Of a DNA stretch of 64,000 nucleotides, positions 51,181 through 59,611 are shown piece after piece. This stretch comes from an uncultured Faecalibacterium sp. (GTDB lineage: Bacteria; Bacillota; Clostridia; Oscillospirales; Ruminococcaceae). The position numbers and the translations under genes were made by a program. Each line of letters opens with the position of its first letter. Within the stretch, counting starts at the first letter, position 1. A model generated the notes under the pieces. The model was not told the DNA's origin. It saw nothing but the letters and a program-made list of their open reading frames with translations, and ran no database searches. The stretch lies in assembly GCA_934524985.1 (NCBI GenBank), contig CAKSYT010000002.1, forward strand, positions 62,001 through 126,000, in the 5' to 3' direction.

Positions 51181-53004
51181 ATGGTTCGTAACGATTTGCG
51201 CAACGTTGCCATTATCGCTCACGTTGACCACGGCAAGACCACGCTGGTGGATGCCCTGCTGCGTCAGAGCGGCGCTTTCCGCGACAATCAGGCCGTGGCC
51301 GAGCGTGTGATGGACAGCGGCGATATCGAGCGTGAGCGCGGCATCACCATTCTGGCAAAGAACTGCTCCTGCACCTACAAGGGTGTTAAGATCAACATCG
51401 TCGATACTCCGGGCCACGCCGACTTTGGCGGCGAGGTGGAGCGCGTGCTGAAGATGGTCAACGGCGTGCTGCTGCTGGTGGACGCTGCCGAGGGCTGCAT
51501 GCCCCAGACCCGCTTTGTGCTGCAGAAGGCTTTGCAGCAGAACCTGAGCCTTGTGGTGGCTATCAACAAGATCGACCGTCCCGACGCCCGCATCAAGGAA
51601 GTTATCGATGAGGTGCTGTACCTGCTGATGGATCTGGGCGCTACCGACGAGCAGCTGGAGTGCCCCATCCTGTTCTGCTGCGGCCGTCAGGGCACTGCAA
51701 GCCTTGACCCCGATGTGCCCGGCACCGACCTGATCCCCCTGTTCGACACCCTGCTGGACACCATCCAGCCGCCGGAGGGCGACCCCGAGGCTCCCTTCCA
51801 GATGCTGGTCTCCTCTGTGGACTACAACGAGTTCGTGGGCCGTATCGGCATCGGCCGTATCCAGAACGGCGTTGCCAAGGTTGGCGAGGAAGTCGTTGTG
51901 TGCGACTGGCACAACCCCGACCTGAAGATGCGCGGCCGCCTGACCAAGCTGTACGACTTTCAGGCCAACGGCCGTCAGCCCTGCGATAACATCACCGCAG
52001 GCGACATCGTGGCTTTCTCCGGTCTGCCGGATGTGACCATCGGCAATACCCTGTGCAGCCCCGCTCAGATCGAGCCGCTGCCCTTCGTCAAGATCAACGA
52101 CCCCACCGTGGAGATGACCTTCTCCGTCAACGACAGCCCGCTGGCAGGCCGCGAGGGCAAGTACGTCACCAGCCGCCAGATCCGCGACCGTCTGCAGAAG
52201 GAGCTGCTGAAGGACGTTGCTCTGAAGGTGGAGGACTCCCCCACGACCGATTCCTTCCGCGTCATGGGCCGTGGTGAGATGCACCTGTCCATCCTGATCG
52301 AGACCATGCGCCGCGAGGGCTACGAGCTGCAGGTCTCTCCCCCGCACGTTCTGACCAAGGTCATCGACGGCAAGACCTACGAGCCTATGGAGCACGTTGT
52401 CATCGACGTGCCCACCCAGTATCAGGGCGCTGTCATGACCGGTCTGGGCCAGCGCAAGGCACTGCTGCAGCAGATCGAGTCTCTGGGCACCGACCGTGTC
52501 CGTCTGGAGTTCCGTATGCCCAGCCGCGGCCTGTTCGGCTACCGCAACCAGTTCCTGACCGATACCCACGGCGAGGGCATCATCAACCAGATCTTTGACG
52601 GCTATGACGTCTGGGCTGGCATGATCGCCAACCGCTCCACCGGCTCTCTGGTCAGCTTTGAGACCGGCGATGCCGTCACCTACGGTCTGTACAACGCTCA
52701 GCAGCGCGGCACCCTGCTTGTCGGTGCCGGCGAGAAGGTGTACGAGGGCATGGTCATCGGCTACACCGCTTCCGGCGAGGATGTGGACGTGAATGTCTGC
52801 AAGACCAAGCACCTGACCAACACCCGCGCTTCCGGCTCTGACGATGCTCTGCGCCTGATCCCCGTCAGCAAGCTGAGCCTCGAGGGCTGTCTGGAGTTCC
52901 TTGCTCAGGACGAGCTGCTGGAGGTCACCCCGGAGAACCTGCGTATCCGCAAGCAGATTTTGAACCACGACCAGCGCATGAAGGCCAAGAGCAAGCTGAA
53001 GTAA
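51181..53004 (+). CDS. typA: Ribosome-associated GTPase TypA/BipA, 607 aa
   Basis: ATG 51181 follows AGAGAGGTAGAAATTT. GTPase motifs AHVDHGKTTLVDALL, DTPGHADFGGEVERV and INKIDRPDA, then EF-G-like domains and the TypA-specific C-terminal domain (GVTPENLRIRKQ-like at ~580). Normal length. Codon use is strongly biased to GC-ending common codons, indicating high expression. Confidence 0.98.
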   Translation: MVRNDLRNVAIIAHVDHGKTTLVDALLRQSGAFRDNQAVAERVMDSGDIERERGITILAKNCSCTYKGVKINIVDTPGHADFGGEVERVLKMVNGVLLLVDAAEGCMPQTRFVLQKALQQNLSLVVAINKIDRPDARIKEVIDEVLYLLMDLGATDEQLECPILFCCGRQGTASLDPDVPGTDLIPLFDTLLDTIQPPEGDPEAPFQMLVSSVDYNEFVGRIGIGRIQNGVAKVGEEVVVCDWHNPDLKMRGRLTKLYDFQANGRQPCDNITAGDIVAFSGLPDVTIGNTLCSPAQIEPLPFVKINDPTVEMTFSVNDSPLAGREGKYVTSRQIRDRLQKELLKDVALKVEDSPTTDSFRVMGRGEMHLSILIETMRREGYELQVSPPHVLTKVIDGKTYEPMEHVVIDVPTQYQGAVMTGLGQRKALLQQIESLGTDRVRLEFRMPSRGLFGYRNQFLTDTHGEGIINQIFDGYDVWAGMIANRSTGSLVSFETGDAVTYGLYNAQQRGTLLVGAGEKVYEGMVIGYTASGEDVDVNVCKTKHLTNTRASGSDDALRLIPVSKLSLEGCLEFLAQDELLEVTPENLRIRKQILNHDQRMKAKSKLK

Positions 53005-53039
53005 TTTTACAGAAGCATCCTTATAACTTATAACATATT

Positions 53040-53093
53040 GGCAGCGCAGAAGCACCTACGGGCGTTTCTGCGCTGTTTTTTCATGTCTGGCGA
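53040..53093 (+). terminator. Terminator of typA (hairpin copy G)
   Basis: CAGCGCAGAAGCACC, loop TACG, GGCGTTTCTGCGCTG, then TTTTTTCATG. UNCG loop as in the repeated hairpin module. Confidence 0.85.
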
Positions 53094-53122
53094 ATTTCCC
53101 CATGCTTTTTTGCAAAAAAGGC

Positions 53123-53151
53123 TTGCAAAAGCGCGGTGACTGCGGTATAAT
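53123..53151 (+). promoter_or_regulatory. Promoter of tRNA-Asn
   Basis: TTGCAA, 17 bases, TATAAT, ending 21 nt before the tRNA. Confidence 0.85.
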
Positions 53152-53172
53152 ATTTCTCGCAGTCACTGATAT

Positions 53173-53249
53173 GCCTCTTTAGCTCAGTCGGTTAGAGCAC
53201 CTGACTGTTAATCAGGGTGTCGCCTGTTCGAGTCAGGCAAGAGGCGCCA
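53173..53249 (+). tRNA. tRNA-Asn (GUU)
   Basis: GCCTCTT/AAGAGGC acceptor, loop CTGTTAA giving GUU, T-loop TTCGAGT and encoded CCA. A terminator (AAAGCGATGG/CCATCGCTTT plus T-run, 53252-53283) follows. Confidence 0.97.
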
Positions 53250-53335
53250 GCAAAGCGATGGATATTTTTCCATCGCTTTTTTGTTTTTCTGTATCTTTTT
53301 TCACCCATTCTTAACGGTTCTTAAAAAATATCGCC

Positions 53336-53364
53336 TTGAAGAACCCTAGTGGATGTGGTATACT
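53336..53364 (+). promoter_or_regulatory. Promoter of the exporter operon
   Basis: TTGAAG, 17 bases, TATACT. The transcript would have a leader of about 210 nt before the first gene. Confidence 0.7.
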
Positions 53365-53430
53365 TTTATAAGTTTATAGGCGTGGAAAAGGCACTGCGCA
53401 GCCCGCACAGCTTTTTCTGCCCCACAGACA

Positions 53431-53476
53431 GGCGCTCCCCCGGTCAGAAGGCTGCCGTGCAGGAGCGCAGTTTTTT
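53431..53476 (+). terminator. Terminator-like hairpin in the exporter leader
   Basis: Arms GCGCTCC and GGAGCGC, followed by AGTTTTTT, located between the promoter and the ABC-exporter gene. It suggests attenuation of the operon. The 71-codon frame across it has no ribosome site. Confidence 0.55.
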
Positions 53477-53582
53477 CGTTGGTCAAATCAGCAGGCAAGC
53501 CGGCGGCTTTGTGCGGCAAACACGGGGCGGCAGGGCAGCTTGGTGTCGTTTGAATAAATCTTGAGAGTAAAAGGAAACATCT

Positions 53583-55919
53583 ATGCGTTATACCTACGTC
53601 CGGCAGCACGATACCACTGACTGTGCGGCTGCCTGTCTGGCCATGGTGTGCCTGCACTACAAAAAGGAAGTTACCATCACCCGTCTGCGGGATATGATGG
53701 GCACCGACCTGAAAGGCACCAACCTTGTAGGCCTGCAAAAAGCCGCCAATGAGCTTGGTTTTACCACCGCCGCAGTCCGCGTGGACCGCGAAAACTTCCT
53801 GAGCGATTTCTCGCTTCCCTGCATTGCACAGGTCATCACCGACCAGGGCTTGGCTCACTTTGTTGTAGTGTTCAAAAAGACCACCATCAAGGATGACGGC
53901 GCGCGCCGCAAGCACATGCTGCAGGACGCCGAAGCCCGCAAGGAAGAAGAGGAAAAAGGCAAAAAGCATAAGTGCAAGGACTACGTCATCATCGGCGACC
54001 CCGGCACCGAGCTGAAAAAGATCAGTCTGGACGAGTTCTACAAGAACTTTACCGGCGTTCTGCTGCTTTTGAACCCTACCTCGGAGTTCAAGGGCGGCAA
54101 AATCGAAAAGGGCGGCATGATGAAGCGGTATATCAACCTGCTGCTGCCCCAGAAAAAGCTGTTCTTCTACGCCATCCTCAGCTCGATCATCACCACCATT
54201 CTTGGCATCGCGTCCTCCATGTTCAACAAGATCCTGATGGACGAGGTGCTGCCCTACGGGTTGAACAGTCTGCTGGTCACATTGATCCTGGTGTTCAGTG
54301 TGGTCAGCATTACCAGCACGCTGATCGGCTTTGTGCGCCAATGGGTGCTGATCCATCTGTCCATCAAGATCGATATCCCGCTGATGCTGGGTTACTTCGG
54401 GCACATCTTCAACCTGCCCATGAAGTTCTTTGCCACCCGCAAGACCGGTGATATCACCACCCGTTACTCGGACGCGAACACCATCAAGTCCATCTTTACC
54501 AGCATCGCGCTGAGCCTTGTGATGGATATCTCCATGGCAATCATCACCGGCATCATCCTGTTCCGCATGAACGCCATGCTGTTCTCCATCTCGCTGTTCA
54601 TGGCGCTGGTCAGCATCCTGCTGGTGCTGGTGTACAAACAACCCTATAAAAAGATCAACGAAGAGAGCATGGCACAGTCGGCTGCGCTGAACAGCCAGAT
54701 GATCGAGAGCCTGCGCGGCATCGAGACCGTCAAGTGCAATGCCAACGAGCAGACCGAGCTGGATAATCTGGAACGCGAGTACATGAAGAGCCTGAAGATC
54801 AGCCTGCGCTCCAGCCGCATCAGCACCACGCAGAGCCTGATCTCCTCCTTCATCTCTACCGGTTTCAGCATGCTGACCACCTATGTAGGCATCACGCAGG
54901 TGCTGAACGGTGAGATGACGCTGGGCGGCTTTATGGCATTCAGCACCCTGTCCGGCTACTTCACCTCTCCCCTGAGCAACCTGATCGGTCTGCAGATGCA
55001 GATCCAGGAGGCCAGTATCTCCATGAAGCGTCTGACCGAGATCATGGACTACCCCTCTGAGTACGAGACCGCCGAGGGTGTGGAGCAGAGCGAGCTGGAC
55101 AAGGTGGAGGGCGACATCGAGTTCAAGGACGTTACCTTCCGCTACGGCAACCGCGCTCCCGCGCTGGATCACATCAGCTTCACCATCCCCGCCGGTAAAA
55201 AGGTGGCGCTGGTGGGCGGCAGCGGCAGCGGCAAATCCACCATTACCAAGCTGCTGCTGAAGTACTACGACCCCGAGGACGGCGAGATCGACATTAACGG
55301 TGCAAATCTGGCCGAGTACACCAACAGTTCGGTGCGCCGCGCCATTGCCTATGTGCCCCAGAACATCGAGCTGTTCAGTAAGACCATCTACGACAACATC
55401 CGCATCTCCCGCATGGACGCCACGCTGGACGAGGTGAAGGAAGCCGCCAAGAAGGCTGATGCCCACGAGTTTATCCGCCACCTGCCGCTGCAGTACAACA
55501 CCTATCTGGAGGAAGCCGGTAATGGCCTGTCCGGCGGTGAGAAGCAGCGCATCGCACTGGCGCGCGCCTTCCTGAAGGACTCTAACCTCTACATTCTGGA
55601 CGAGTCCACCAGTAATCTGGACTTTGCCACCGAGACGCTGATCTTCAACATGATCTACGAGCAGCTGGCAGATCGTTCCATGCTGATCGTGGCGCACCGC
55701 CTTTCCACCATCCGTGACTGTGACCTGATCCTTGTGATGGATCACGGCAAGATCGTGGAGCGCGGCACCCATGATGAACTGCTGGCAAAGAATGGCCGTT
55801 ATGCCGATTTGTGGAACATGCAGCAGGGCATCTTCCGCAAGCGCAAGTCCGAGCCTGCTCCGCAGGCACCTTCCGCTGTGGTGGAAGAGGACGACGACGG
55901 CGAGTCCATCACCTACTGA
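53583..55919 (+). CDS. C39-peptidase ABC exporter (PCAT type), 778 aa
   Basis: ATG 53583 follows AAAAGGAAACATCT. The N-terminal C39 peptidase domain has Q8, catalytic C14 (DTTDCAAACLAM), H92 (GLAHFVVV) and D139 (IIGDP). About 30 highly charged residues (about 99-132) are inserted between H and D. Six TM helices (about 190-440) follow, then the nucleotide-binding domain with GGSGSGKST, LSGGEKQRIALARA and ILDEST. It cleaves double-Gly leaders and exports the peptide. It heads an operon with a GyrI-like protein, an HlyD adaptor and an Ig-like protein. No double-Gly precursor was found nearby. Confidence 0.93.
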   Translation: MRYTYVRQHDTTDCAAACLAMVCLHYKKEVTITRLRDMMGTDLKGTNLVGLQKAANELGFTTAAVRVDRENFLSDFSLPCIAQVITDQGLAHFVVVFKKTTIKDDGARRKHMLQDAEARKEEEEKGKKHKCKDYVIIGDPGTELKKISLDEFYKNFTGVLLLLNPTSEFKGGKIEKGGMMKRYINLLLPQKKLFFYAILSSIITTILGIASSMFNKILMDEVLPYGLNSLLVTLILVFSVVSITSTLIGFVRQWVLIHLSIKIDIPLMLGYFGHIFNLPMKFFATRKTGDITTRYSDANTIKSIFTSIALSLVMDISMAIITGIILFRMNAMLFSISLFMALVSILLVLVYKQPYKKINEESMAQSAALNSQMIESLRGIETVKCNANEQTELDNLEREYMKSLKISLRSSRISTTQSLISSFISTGFSMLTTYVGITQVLNGEMTLGGFMAFSTLSGYFTSPLSNLIGLQMQIQEASISMKRLTEIMDYPSEYETAEGVEQSELDKVEGDIEFKDVTFRYGNRAPALDHISFTIPAGKKVALVGGSGSGKSTITKLLLKYYDPEDGEIDINGANLAEYTNSSVRRAIAYVPQNIELFSKTIYDNIRISRMDATLDEVKEAAKKADAHEFIRHLPLQYNTYLEEAGNGLSGGEKQRIALARAFLKDSNLYILDESTSNLDFATETLIFNMIYEQLADRSMLIVAHRLSTIRDCDLILVMDHGKIVERGTHDELLAKNGRYADLWNMQQGIFRKRKSEPAPQAPSAVVEEDDDGESITY

Positions 55920-56002
55920 CCGCACCGCATCCGCAGCCTTTGCCCGGATGCTGCATAAGCTTTTTCCCGCCCGGCGGGAAACCGAAGAATGCCTCGTTTT
56001 GG

Positions 56003-56038
56003 TGTGCCCGGAGGCAGACGCTTCCGGGCACCTTTTTG
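56003..56038 (+). terminator. Possible partial terminator within the exporter operon
   Basis: GTGCCCGGA / TCCGGGCAC hairpin followed by CTTTTTG, between the exporter and the GyrI-like gene. It may lower expression of downstream genes. Confidence 0.6.
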
Positions 56039-56084
56039 TTTCGGCTCACATTAAAAAATATAACAGGATTAGGGGTAATTTATC

Positions 56085-56540
56085 ATGAACGAGATCAAAG
56101 TTGCTGAAAACAAGACGCTTAAGCTGACCAACGTTCTCTCCCGCCTTGTGCGCCCGGAGGAACTGGGCAACCTGCCGGTCATCCTGACCCAGATGCAGAA
56201 CTTTATGAAGAGCAACGGCGCACAGCCTATCGGCCCGCTGGTGCAGGCGGTAAAGATGGGTACCGGCCCGGATCATGTGCCGGAGCTGTACATGATGCAG
56301 CAGGCCACCCAGATGATCACCCAGATGGAGCCCGGCTACCATATGGATGCTGTGCTGCGGGTAAAAAACTGCCTATACGCCCACTACACCGGCCCGATGA
56401 GCCACAGCCAGCTGGCTACCGCCAAGCTGCAGATCATGGCCTTTGAAAACGACATCAAGCTGACCGGCGACAGCTATACCATCTATGTCAATCAGGACGA
56501 TGACGATGCCGTGATCGACGTATTTATGGAGACCAAATAA
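56085..56540 (+). CDS. GyrI/AraC effector-binding-like domain protein, 151 aa
   Basis: ATG 56085 with AGGGG upstream. VLRVKNCLYAHYTGPMSHSQ and LATAKLQIMAFENDI resemble the small-molecule-binding half of the GyrI-like/SOUL fold family; no DNA-binding domain is attached. It lies 2 nt before the HlyD gene, so it is translationally coupled to the exporter system. It might sense or bind the exported compound, which is inference. Confidence 0.6.
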   Translation: MNEIKVAENKTLKLTNVLSRLVRPEELGNLPVILTQMQNFMKSNGAQPIGPLVQAVKMGTGPDHVPELYMMQQATQMITQMEPGYHMDAVLRVKNCLYAHYTGPMSHSQLATAKLQIMAFENDIKLTGDSYTIYVNQDDDDAVIDVFMETK

Positions 56541-56542
56541 TT

Positions 56543-57655
56543 ATGACGACAACCATTCAGAACCTTTCGGATCTGCAGGACCGCCGGATCATGATGGACA
56601 AAAAGCTGCCCCCTTACGGGTACGCCTTTGTCATTCTGACCGGCCTGTTCATGATCTTTCTGGTGATCTGGAGCACCCAGACCAACCGCATCTATGTCAG
56701 CCAGAACAGCGGTGTGGTGCAGGCCGCCAATAAGACCTACATCATGTCCAGCTACTCCGGCTCCATCACCGAGCTGTATGTCTCCGAGGGCAGCTATGTG
56801 AACGAGGGTGACCTGATTGCCCGGCTGAAGAGCACCGATCTGGATATGCAGAAGGACAACCTGCAAAGCCAGCTGGATATCTACCAGAAGCAGCTGGACC
56901 AGTACAACAAGCTGCTCAAGTGCATTCAGGACGACACCAACTACTTCGACGAGACAAGCGCCGATGATCAGCCCTACTACTATCAGTACCAGACCTACAA
57001 AAGTCAGGTATCGCAAAAGACCTTTGACGCCACTACCTATCAGGCTGCCGGTTACTCCGACACCCAGATCAAGGCTTTGATGGAGCAGAACCAGAGCGAG
57101 CTGGAGTCTTTGTACTACTCCACCATGCAGTCCATCTCCCAGAGCATTACCAGCGCACAGGTCAACGTGGATAACCTGCAGGCGCAGCTGGATTCTTTGA
57201 ACACCGGCGCCAACGATTACTTCATCTATGCGCCCACCTCCGGTGTGATCCACATGGACACCCCCTACAAGGAGGGCATGGTGCTGAGCGCCGGTTCCGC
57301 ACTGGCTACCGTTGCCAGCGAGAACGATGATCTGGAGATCATGGCCATGGTGACGGTGAACGACCGTCCCCTGCTGCACGTTGGCGACCCCTGCAAGATC
57401 GCCATCACCGGCTTGTCGGAGTACTCCTACGGCACGCTGACTGGCACCGTCACCTCCATTGACAGCGATGTGACCGCCAGCAGCAGCGCTTCCTATTACA
57501 AGATGACCATCAAGCCCGATGCCACCTATGTGGTGAGCCGCAGCGGCGACAAGGTGGATCTTTCCAACGGTATGAGCGTGACCGCCCGCGTGGAATACGA
57601 TCAGGTCACCTATTTTGAGTATGCCATGGAGGCTCTGGGCGTGCTGTTCCGCTAA
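56543..57655 (+). CDS. HlyD-family secretion adaptor, 370 aa
   Basis: One N-terminal TM segment (residues about 27-46). The biotinyl-lipoyl half-motifs YIMSSYSGSITELYVSEGSY and TSGVIHMDTPYKEGMVLSAG flank a long coiled coil (about 90-210). Then a beta-barrel (VTVNDRPLLHVGDPCKIAIT). It links the ABC exporter to the exterior. In Gram-positive bacteria such proteins accompany C39-type bacteriocin exporters. Confidence 0.9.
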   Translation: MTTTIQNLSDLQDRRIMMDKKLPPYGYAFVILTGLFMIFLVIWSTQTNRIYVSQNSGVVQAANKTYIMSSYSGSITELYVSEGSYVNEGDLIARLKSTDLDMQKDNLQSQLDIYQKQLDQYNKLLKCIQDDTNYFDETSADDQPYYYQYQTYKSQVSQKTFDATTYQAAGYSDTQIKALMEQNQSELESLYYSTMQSISQSITSAQVNVDNLQAQLDSLNTGANDYFIYAPTSGVIHMDTPYKEGMVLSAGSALATVASENDDLEIMAMVTVNDRPLLHVGDPCKIAITGLSEYSYGTLTGTVTSIDSDVTASSSASYYKMTIKPDATYVVSRSGDKVDLSNGMSVTARVEYDQVTYFEYAMEALGVLFR

Positions 57656-57717
57656 TACGGACCGCACAGCACGGCAGGATGTCCCCTTTTACAACACCCC
57701 AAAGAGGTACAAACAAC

Positions 57718-59241
57718 ATGATTCGAACCGCAAAGAAACTGGCCGCCTGTGTGCTGATGCTGGGTGTGCTGCTATGCGGCACCGCACTGAGCGCGGCCGC
57801 CGCCAGCCTGCCTGTTGAAGAGCAGAACGGCGTTTCACTGCCTTGGCTCAAGGATGTGCCCGCCGAGAGCATTTCCACCGGCAGCTACTCTGCCAATATG
57901 CTGCTGGGCGCTTCGCAGCAGCTGTCCCCCGTGGTCAAGCCCAGTTACAGCACCGACTCTGTGGTCTTTCTGACCGATGACAGCAGCGTGCTTACTGTAA
58001 GCAGCAGCGGCGTGGTACAGGCTGTGGGCGTTGGCACCGCCACCGTTACGGCAGCCGCCGGCAACCAGATCTGCGCCTACACCATCGTGGTGTCCATGGA
58101 CTCTTCCATGATCGTGACCGAGATGGATCTTGCCCTCTCCTCCAACACCATCTATGTGGGCAACTCGGTGTCGGCTTCGCTGCAGGTGCGCCCCACCTCC
58201 GCTTCCAACTACGCCACCGTCACCTTGACCTCCTCTAACGAGAAGATCGCCACAGTAAACAGCTTTGGCCGCGTGACCGGCGTAGCCCCCGGCAAAGCCA
58301 CCATTACCGCCACCTGCGGCTCTGTGGTAGCCACCACCACCGTTACGGTGCTTGCGCTGCCTACGGATTCCTCCACCGGCACAAGCGGCACTACATCCAG
58401 CAACAGCGGACAGGTGATCACCCCCAGCACCAACTACATCGTGCTCAAGCCCGGTGCCACCCGCACCATAACGGCTAAGGCCACCCCTGCCGGTGCATTC
58501 CAGTCCTTCACCTTCAAGTCCGGCAACAGCAGCATTGCCACGGTCAGCCCCACGGGCGTGGTCACGGCGGTAGGCACCGGCTCTACCTCCATTACCATCT
58601 CCAACGGCAAGGCCACTGCCATGGTCACGGTTATCGTGAACCGCTCGGCCGCTGCTTCCTCTGGCAGCGACAGCAGCAATGGCAGCACTGACACCCCGGA
58701 CGACAGCACTTCCATCCCGCTGGACCCTGTGGTGCAGACCATTCAGGACAGCACGGAGGATCAGGTGGTGTTCGCCCAGTCTGAGGTGCCCACCGTGACC
58801 GGCGAGATCCTGAACGCCCTGCGCACCACCGGCAAGACCCTGTGCGTGGTGGGCGACGGCTACACTCTGAACGTTTCCGGCAAGGACGTGAAGAGCACCA
58901 CCAGCGAGATCGACACCGCCATCACCTTCACCGAGAGTGAAGAGGGGCTGGAGTTTGAGCTGGACAACGGCCGCACCCTTCCCTGTGCGGTGCAGCTGGA
59001 GCTGGACGTGAGCACTTACTCCCGCCTGTACCTGTACAACACCATCAGCAACAAGTGGCAGTTCCTGAACAGCTACAAGGACGGCGTGATCACCGCCGAC
59101 ACTGCCGGACGCTACCTGCTGACCAACCAGAACCTGCGGTTCAGCAACATCAACTGGACCTTCTTCATCGCAGGCGGCGTGGTGGTTATCATCATCGCCG
59201 TGGCCTACATCGTGCTCAAGAAGCGCTACTGGTTCTGGTAA
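57718..59241 (+). CDS. Surface protein with Ig-like (BIG_2) domains, 507 aa
   Basis: ATG 57718 follows AAAGAGG. Sec signal peptide (residues 1-30, AACVLMLGVLLCGTALSAAAA). Three BIG_2-type domains (about 50-115, 125-205, 235-315), each ending in an Ile-Ala-Thr-Val/Val-x-x-Val-GxGxAxIT-type motif. A Ser/Thr/Gly-rich linker and a further beta domain (about 350-470) follow. The C-terminal TM is TFFIAGGVVVIIIAVAYIVL with a basic tail. It is membrane-anchored outside the cell, the last gene of the exporter operon. Possibly a surface receptor or assembly partner of the secreted product. Confidence 0.85.
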   Translation: MIRTAKKLAACVLMLGVLLCGTALSAAAASLPVEEQNGVSLPWLKDVPAESISTGSYSANMLLGASQQLSPVVKPSYSTDSVVFLTDDSSVLTVSSSGVVQAVGVGTATVTAAAGNQICAYTIVVSMDSSMIVTEMDLALSSNTIYVGNSVSASLQVRPTSASNYATVTLTSSNEKIATVNSFGRVTGVAPGKATITATCGSVVATTTVTVLALPTDSSTGTSGTTSSNSGQVITPSTNYIVLKPGATRTITAKATPAGAFQSFTFKSGNSSIATVSPTGVVTAVGTGSTSITISNGKATAMVTVIVNRSAAASSGSDSSNGSTDTPDDSTSIPLDPVVQTIQDSTEDQVVFAQSEVPTVTGEILNALRTTGKTLCVVGDGYTLNVSGKDVKSTTSEIDTAITFTESEEGLEFELDNGRTLPCAVQLELDVSTYSRLYLYNTISNKWQFLNSYKDGVITADTAGRYLLTNQNLRFSNINWTFFIAGGVVVIIIAVAYIVLKKRYWFW

Positions 59242-59265
59242 GCGCCCTCTCCCCTGCATAAACGA

Positions 59266-59303
59266 CCGCCCGCTGCACGAAATGCTGTGCAGCGGGCGGT
59301 TTT
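59266..59303 (+). terminator. Terminator of the exporter operon
   Basis: CCGCCCGCTGCAC / GTGCAGCGGGCGG, then TTTTGTG. Confidence 0.88.
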
Positions 59304-59321
59304 GTGTTATAGACGATTTTT

Positions 59322-59371
59322 ACTGTGGTTCAGAAACGCCTGCGGGCGTTTCTGAACCACTTTTTCACAGG
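59322..59371 (+). repeat. Hairpin module, copy F
   Basis: GTGGTTCAGAAACGCC, loop TGCG, GGCGTTTCTGAACCAC, then TTTTTCAC. A UNCG loop and the same 3' tail as copies A and C-E. Confidence 0.78.
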
Positions 59372-59409
59372 AAGAGATGCTTTTTAGGGGATGTCTTTTC
59401 CGTAAAAAG

Positions 59410-59537
59410 ACAAGTCTGGAAAATCCGCGTTTGCGCAGCAATGAAAGCCCCAGTGGGGCTTTTAAGCGGCAGAGCGGTCTGCGCAAGCAGATGGAGGGGC
59501 TTTGCCCCGACAAGCTCCGCAGATTTTCCAGACTTGT
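59410..59537. repeat. 128-bp structured element with perfect 16-bp inverted termini
   Basis: Ends ACAAGTCTGGAAAATC and GATTTTCCAGACTTGT. Inside are nested pairs TTGCGCAG/CTGCGCAA and AAAGCCCC/GGGGCTTT. No reading frame with a ribosome site. It looks like a miniature mobile element or a structured RNA; only one copy was seen in the window. Confidence 0.7.
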
Positions 59538-59554
59538 AAATATAAAAATATTCT

Positions 59555-59589
59555 TCCGCTGAATATGGTCAGAGCGCAGCGGAGACCAT
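59555..59589 (-). repeat. Intergenic 35-nt interleaved-repeat module, reversed copy
   Basis: On the minus strand ATGGTC-TCCGCTG-N6-GACCAT-N3-CAGCGGA. It lies just downstream of glmS in the glmS direction. Confidence 0.8.
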
Positions 59590-59611
59590 TCTAAATCTTA
59601 TTCTTCCCCTG

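Noticed and set aside
51013..53055. A 680-codon minus-strand frame antisense to typA
   Set aside because: The sequence is low-complexity and mirrors the typA codon bias. typA has clear GTPase motifs and a ribosome site.
53349..53564. A 71-codon frame before the exporter as a precursor peptide
   Set aside because: It has no ribosome site, no double-Gly leader and overlaps the terminator-like hairpin.
53346..55925. An 859-codon minus-strand frame antisense to the exporter
   Set aside because: It is the complement of a strongly biased coding sequence and shows no domain.
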